Source of the DNA: an uncultured Collinsella sp.
GTDB taxonomy: Bacteria > Actinomycetota > Coriobacteriia > Coriobacteriales > Coriobacteriaceae
Direction: 5' to 3'
NCBI GenBank assembly: GCA_900549215.1
Contig: URNJ01000019.1
Location: 1-17,775 of the forward strand
DNA: 17,775 nucleotides
Shown here: positions 13,283 to 17,775 of the stretch, in pieces
How the letters are laid out: the number at the start of each line of letters is the position of its first letter
Position numbering within the stretch: position 1 is the first letter of the stretch
Translations under genes and position numbers: made by a program
The notes under the pieces: model-generated
Databases searched by the model: none
Told to the model about the DNA's origin: nothing
What the model saw: only the letters and a program-made list of their open reading frames with translations

Positions 13283-16051
13283 ATGCTGATGCTCAAAACC
13301 GTCACGGTACTCGAAGCCATCTCCAAGCGCCGCCGCACGGCGCGCCCTGCCGCTCATACCGGCCTGTCCAAGAACACCATATTCGCCGCCACCCATAGTG
13401 CCGAGGACGCCCTCGTACTGCTTGACGCCACGGCAAACGGCCTCACCGTCGAGCAGGCAACTGAGCGCCTGAACGCCGTCGGCCCCAACACCATCGAGGC
13501 AACGACCAAAACGCTCGCCCGCCGCATCGCCGACGCGTTCATCGATCCCTTCGCCGGCATCCTCGCCGCGCTCGCACTGGTCTCGCTCTACATCGACGTG
13601 CTCGCCGTGCCCGAACCGCAGCGCGACCCCTCCACGGTCATCGTCATCGGCACCATGCTGCTGGTATCGGGCGGCATGAAGTTTATCCAGGAAGCCCGCA
13701 GCGGCAATGCGGCCGAGGCCCTCAAGGACCTGGTCTCCAACACTTGCACCGCCCTGCGCGACGGCGAGCGCATCGAGATCCCCTTCGACGAGCTCGTCCC
13801 CGGCGATGTAATCCGTCTCTCTGCCGGCGATATGGTGCCGGCAGATGCCCGCATCATCACCGCGCGCGACCTGTTTGTGATCGAGTCCGCACTCACCGGT
13901 GAGAGCGAGGCCGTCGAGAAGACCACCGCTGTCACCGTCGTCGAGGGCGCCGACGGCTCCGCACTGCCACTCTCTGCCTGCAAGAACATCGTCTTTACCG
14001 GCACCTCCGTGCAAAACGGCGCCGCCATGGCGCTTGTCGTTGCCACCGGCTCGGACACCTACCTGGGCGGCATCGCCAAGATGCTCAACGGGCGCGGCGA
14101 AAAGAGCGCGTTTGACCGCGGCGTCTCGAGCGTCTCCATGTTGCTGGTGCGCCTGATGCTCGTCATGGCGCCGGCCGTCTTTGCCATCAACGCCGCCACC
14201 AAGGGCAACGTCATCGACGCGCTGCTGTTCGCCACGAGCGTGGCCGTGGGCATCACGCCGCAAATGCTTCCCGTCATCGTGACCACGAGCCTATCGCAGG
14301 GCGCCAAGGACCTCGCCCGTCGCCAGGTTATCGTCAAGGAGCTGCCGGCGATTCAAAACCTCGGCGCGATGGACGTCCTGTGCTGCGACAAGACCGGCAC
14401 CCTCACCGAAGACCGCATCGTGCTCGAGCGCTATCTCAGCACCGACGGCAACGAAGACGCACGCGTGCTGCGCCATGCATTTTTGAATAGCTTCTTCCAA
14501 ACCGGCCTCAAAAACCTTATCGACCTGGCCGTAATCGACCGTGCCGATGTGACGCCCTCGACCGTCGTGCCCGATTCTATGCTGGGCCAGAGCCTGCGCG
14601 AACGCTATACCAAGGTCGACGAGGTGCCCTTCGATTTCTCGCGCCGTCGCCTGAGCGTAGTTGTCGCCGACGCCCAAGGCAAAACCCAGATGGTTACCAA
14701 GGGCGCTGCCGAGGAAATGCTCGAGATCTGCTCCTTTGTCGAGATCGATGGCATCGCTCAGCCGCTCACCGACGAGAAGCTCGCCCAGATTCGCAAGCAG
14801 ATCGTCGGACTTAACGCTGAGGGCCTACGCGTAATTGCCGTGGCGCAGAAGACCAATCCGCGCTGCGTGGGCGAGTTTGGCATCGCCGACGAGTGCGACA
14901 TGGTGCTGATGGGCTTTTTGGCCTTCCTCGATCCGCCCAAAGCAAGTGCCGCGGGCGCCGTCGCCACCCTCGAGGCCAAGGGCGTGGCGGTCAAGGTCCT
15001 AACCGGCGACAACGACCGCGTCGCCGCCACCGTCTGCGAGCAGATTGGTATCGATGCGAGCAACGTCTTGCTCGGCTCCGAGATCGATGCACTCGATGAT
15101 GCCGGACTTGCCGAGCGCGCCGAGAAAACCCACCTCTTCGCCAAGCTCTCGCCGCTGCAGAAGGCGCGCCTGGTACGTGTCATGCGCGAGCTGCTCGGCC
15201 ACACCGTGGGCTTTATGGGCGACGGCATCAACGACGCCGCCGCCATGCGTGCGAGCGAGTGCGGCATCTCGGTCGATTCGGCCGTCGATATTGCCAAGGA
15301 ATCCGCCGATATCATCTTGCTTCAGAAGGACCTGGGCATGCTCGAGCGCGGCATCATCGAAGGCCGCCGCACTTACGGCAACCTGCTCAAGTACCTCAAG
15401 ACCACGGTGAGCTCCAACTTTGGCAATGTGCTGTCCGTGACCGTCGCGAGCCTGTTCTTGCCGTTTTTGCCCATGAGCGCCCTGCAGCTGGTACTGCTGT
15501 CGCTGGTCTACGAGATCGTGTGCATCGCGCTGCCGTGGGACACCGTCGATGACGCCTGGACCGCCTGCCCGCGTGCCTGGGACGCCGCGTCCATCAAGGG
15601 CTTTATGCTCGAGCTGGGCCCCGTGAGCTCGCTGTTTGACATCGTGACCTTCGCCGCGCTCTTCTTTGTCGTGTGCCCCGCCGCCGTGGACGCAAGCTGG
15701 TCCGAGCTTGCCGCCGCGGGCGACGTCGCGGGTATGGCGACCTTTGCTGCGCTCTTCCAGAGCGGCTGGTTTGTCGAGTCCATGTGGTCGCAGACACTCG
15801 TGGTCCACATGTTGCGCTCCCCGCATCTGCCGAGCCCGCGCGACCACGCCGCGCCCGCATTGTGCGTTCTTACCGTGCTGGGCCTGGCGCTCGTCACCTG
15901 GCTGCCGGCAAGCCCCATCGCCGATGCGCTCGGCCTCATGCCGCTGCCCACGAGCTTTTTTGGGCTGCTCATTGGCATCGTTACCGCCTATATCGCGCTC
16001 ACCCAGCTGGCAAAGCGCCGCTACATTGCCCGCCACGGCGAGCTGCTGTAG
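13283..16051 (+). CDS. mgtA: MgtA-type magnesium-importing P-type ATPase (type IIIB)
   Basis: This integral membrane ATPase imports Mg2+ using ATP. The 922-residue product has the usual length. An N-terminal cytosolic part is followed by a cation-ATPase N domain. The actuator domain carries TGES (205-208). The pre-phosphorylation helix reads VGITPQMLPVIVTTSLSQGA, followed by the MgtA-typical IVKELPAIQNLGAMDVLCCD. The phosphorylated aspartate is D369 in DKTGT. The nucleotide domain carries KGAAEEML, TGDN (574-577) and GDGINDAAAM (from 646). The C-terminal third holds six further membrane segments. ATG 13283 follows AAGGAGG at 5 nt. Similarity to MgtA/MgtB rather than Ca2+ or heavy-metal pumps rests on the ITPQMLP and AIQNLGAMD stretches. 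It has its own promoter and a long leader, pointing to Mg2+-responsive control. Confidence 0.94.
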   Translation: MLMLKTVTVLEAISKRRRTARPAAHTGLSKNTIFAATHSAEDALVLLDATANGLTVEQATERLNAVGPNTIEATTKTLARRIADAFIDPFAGILAALALVSLYIDVLAVPEPQRDPSTVIVIGTMLLVSGGMKFIQEARSGNAAEALKDLVSNTCTALRDGERIEIPFDELVPGDVIRLSAGDMVPADARIITARDLFVIESALTGESEAVEKTTAVTVVEGADGSALPLSACKNIVFTGTSVQNGAAMALVVATGSDTYLGGIAKMLNGRGEKSAFDRGVSSVSMLLVRLMLVMAPAVFAINAATKGNVIDALLFATSVAVGITPQMLPVIVTTSLSQGAKDLARRQVIVKELPAIQNLGAMDVLCCDKTGTLTEDRIVLERYLSTDGNEDARVLRHAFLNSFFQTGLKNLIDLAVIDRADVTPSTVVPDSMLGQSLRERYTKVDEVPFDFSRRRLSVVVADAQGKTQMVTKGAAEEMLEICSFVEIDGIAQPLTDEKLAQIRKQIVGLNAEGLRVIAVAQKTNPRCVGEFGIADECDMVLMGFLAFLDPPKASAAGAVATLEAKGVAVKVLTGDNDRVAATVCEQIGIDASNVLLGSEIDALDDAGLAERAEKTHLFAKLSPLQKARLVRVMRELLGHTVGFMGDGINDAAAMRASECGISVDSAVDIAKESADIILLQKDLGMLERGIIEGRRTYGNLLKYLKTTVSSNFGNVLSVTVASLFLPFLPMSALQLVLLSLVYEIVCIALPWDTVDDAWTACPRAWDAASIKGFMLELGPVSSLFDIVTFAALFFVVCPAAVDASWSELAAAGDVAGMATFAALFQSGWFVESMWSQTLVVHMLRSPHLPSPRDHAAPALCVLTVLGLALVTWLPASPIADALGLMPLPTSFFGLLIGIVTAYIALTQLAKRRYIARHGELL

Positions 16052-16153
16052 CAAGTAGACGGAAAACACCCTGCCAGCTGCCGTTGCCACTACCACAGCT
16101 GCCAACGCCGCTGCCGTTGCCCCTGCCGCCGCCGCAGTCTATCCCCCCCCAGC

Positions 16154-16220
16154 AGTTGCGGTGAAATAGTTCCTGTTTAAAGCCCCGTGACTTTAATTTA
16201 GGGACTATTCCACCGCAACT
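16154..16220. repeat. 67-bp palindromic repeat between convergent genes
   Basis: Arms 16154-16174 and 16200-16220 (AGTTGCGGTGAAATAGTTCC type) are 21-bp inverted repeats matching at 19 positions, with a 25-bp AT-rich loop. It lies between the converging ends of mgtA and the LuxR-type gene, so it may serve as a two-way transcription barrier. There is no clean U-tract. Just upstream, 16073-16150 is a GCC/TGCC-rich low-complexity run ending in eight C residues. Confidence 0.75.
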
Positions 16221-16234
16221 TATTGGGAGGTTAG

Positions 16235-17775
16235 CTAGTCCTTGGGTGTCCAGGACCAGAAGAAGTTGATGAGGGCCACGCGCGAGGCGGTACCGGCCTT
16301 TTTGTTGATCGAGGAAATGTGGCGATAGAGCGTGGAGCGCGAAAGAAAGAGCGTTGTGGCGATGTCCTGAACGCTCTGGTCCGAAACGACCAAGACCTCA
16401 AGAATATCGCGCTCGCGCTCTGTAAGCCCAAAGGTGGCGACGAAGGCATCAAGGCGTTCATCGGACGTGAGCTCCGCTGCTTCCACGGGCTCGGAGTCGG
16501 AGCATGTGGGCGCAAGATCCCCACCAAGATCGTCGGTGGCAAGCGGCAGGCCATCCTGCATCACGGCATCATCGGCTCGTTGCCCCAACTGCCCCAGCAG
16601 CGTAATCGCAATGCCCACAAACATCACGAGCGCCGCACCGACCGCAGCCAGCACGTTTTGACTCGAGATAATCGCCACCGCCGGCGCCGTCACGAGCATC
16701 GAGCACACGTTGTTGACGACGCGACCCATGCACGGCCAAAAATATGACCAGCGCGCATAGAGCGAGACGGCGGCATATTTTGTGGTAAAGAACACCACGA
16801 AAAAGCCCGAGCCCAGATAAAAAATGATCGTGGCAGCGAGCTCGTTGCCACCATTGCCGTCGACGATGAGCACAAAGAACGAAAGCGTGGACAGTATGGC
16901 GGCACATGTCATGCCGATATTCATATACGAGCGGCCGTGCAGGTCAAATAGTGCGCCAGCGACCAACGAGCTCACGACAAGCAGCAGGCGCGGCCAATCG
17001 CCCAAATCGACGGCTCCGACAGCATGCAAGGTCGTGAAGCCCGCGTTGAGAGCGGCGAATACGCTGGAAAGATACGCCGTCGCCACGGTCAGGCGAACTA
17101 CGGCGCGACGGAATGCCGCCTTTGCCTCGGGATCGTCATGCCACTTGGCGCCATATTCCAGAGCATCTACCGAAAGCCCGGCGGCACTGGGTTCAAAGTT
17201 GGGGTCGGACTCGTCGCGCAGCTTGGCGCGTCGGACACCGTGGAGCAACGCCACCTGCGCGATCGCACAGACGACCAGAACAGCCTGCTGAGGAATACCG
17301 ACAGGCATCGCCATGTGGTTGATCACCTGTACCAGAACGCCCATGGCATAGGAAAGTGCGGCGGCGCGCGCCAGGCAGGGCGTCTGCGCAAAACGCCGCG
17401 CAAGATTGGCATGGGCGGTCGATCCGCAATAGCCCAGGGCGCAGCACGCCACCAGGCCGCCGACAATTACCACCTCAAACCGCACTGCCGTAATCATCAG
17501 CAGCAACGCCGATACCAACAGCACGCCTGTAATATCGCTCGTCGCATCGATCGTCTGGGGAAGGCGATAGTACAGAAATGGGCGCACGAAAAAGCCAATC
17601 ACGCTCGCGCCGACAACGATGCTCTCGTAGATGACGACCTCACTCGATGGCACGAACTCGGCCATGCGCACATCAAAGAGATACTCGCACGCCAAAAACG
17701 TGAAGAAGAACAGCGCCAGGGGTCGCGCGCGCAGACGTGGTGTAAGAGTGTCCTGAGGTCCGTCGCTGCAAGCCC
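16235..17775 (-). CDS. Membrane-anchored LuxR-type regulator (5' end outside window)
   Basis: The frame is open on the - strand to the window edge; a TTG at 17695 would cut the first membrane segment (PLALFFFTFLACEYLF), so the true start lies beyond 17775. At least 500 residues are visible. The N-terminal part has about ten or more hydrophobic segments in an MFS-like arrangement (VVIVGGLVACCALGYCG, LLLVVSSLVAGALFDLHGRS, AVGAALVMFVGIAITLLG). An acidic linker follows, then a C-terminal LuxR helix-turn-helix (LTERERDILEVLVV, QDIATTLFLSRSTLYRHISS, INKKAG). Regulators of this design are common in Coriobacteriia and are thought to sense small molecules at the membrane. It lacks a receiver domain. 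It converges on mgtA and there is no evidence that it controls it. The ligand is unknown. Confidence 0.88.
   Translation of the reverse strand, partial: ACSDGPQDTLTPRLRARPLALFFFTFLACEYLFDVRMAEFVPSSEVVIYESIVVGASVIGFFVRPFLYYRLPQTIDATSDITGVLLVSALLLMITAVRFEVVIVGGLVACCALGYCGSTAHANLARRFAQTPCLARAAALSYAMGVLVQVINHMAMPVGIPQQAVLVVCAIAQVALLHGVRRAKLRDESDPNFEPSAAGLSVDALEYGAKWHDDPEAKAAFRRAVVRLTVATAYLSSVFAALNAGFTTLHAVGAVDLGDWPRLLLVVSSLVAGALFDLHGRSYMNIGMTCAAILSTLSFFVLIVDGNGGNELAATIIFYLGSGFFVVFFTTKYAAVSLYARWSYFWPCMGRVVNNVCSMLVTAPAVAIISSQNVLAAVGAALVMFVGIAITLLGQLGQRADDAVMQDGLPLATDDLGGDLAPTCSDSEPVEAAELTSDERLDAFVATFGLTERERDILEVLVVSDQSVQDIATTLFLSRSTLYRHISSINKKAGTASRVALINFFWSWTPKD

Overview
The window is a GC-rich, gene-dense bacterial chromosome segment. 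It most likely comes from a gut actinobacterium of the Coriobacteriia, Collinsella or a close relative. That is an inference from four things: the base composition, the nikR-hypF-hypC-hypD-hypE order, a membrane-anchored LuxR-type regulator of a kind common in that class, and many short palindromic intergenic repeats. No rRNA, tRNA or CRISPR array was seen.

Layout. Positions 2-6608 (+ strand) hold the 3' part of a nickel regulator (nikR), then hypF, hypC, hypD and hypE, and a HAD phosphatase. The hyp genes make and insert the Fe(CN)2CO part of [NiFe]-hydrogenase, and NikR ties the locus to nickel. Positions 6609-7056 are a repeat-rich spacer. On the - strand follow a small lipoprotein (7057-7614) and a stand-alone glucose-type PTS IIA protein (7851-8387) with its own promoter and terminator. 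Diverging from it is an RpiR/SIS regulator (8711-9565). Positions 9569-11144 form an AT-richer module: a class II Fic AMP-transferase gene with an operator-like cluster, flanked by two 96-bp direct repeats. On the - strand are an XRE regulator fused to a complete desulfoferrodoxin-like domain (11189-11809) and pyrE (12163-12846). A MgtA-type P-type ATPase (13283-16051) lies behind a long leader containing a 23-codon upstream ORF. Converging on it is a membrane-bound LuxR-type regulator (16235 to the window end, 5' end missing).

Most notable observations: (1) a 207-bp segment bounded by 24-bp inverted repeats sits in frame inside hypF, with codon use unlike the rest of the gene; it is either an inserted palindromic element or an invertible intragenic switch. 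(2) Two ~201-bp copies of a structured element (6853-7053 and 11963-12163) abut the stop codons of two unrelated genes and keep three stems through compensatory base changes. (3) The XRE-desulfoferrodoxin fusion keeps all iron ligands but has lost the catalytic lysine, which suggests a redox or superoxide sensor. (4) The mgtA leader with its operator-like palindrome and upstream ORF looks like a regulatory leader that matches no riboswitch I recognise.
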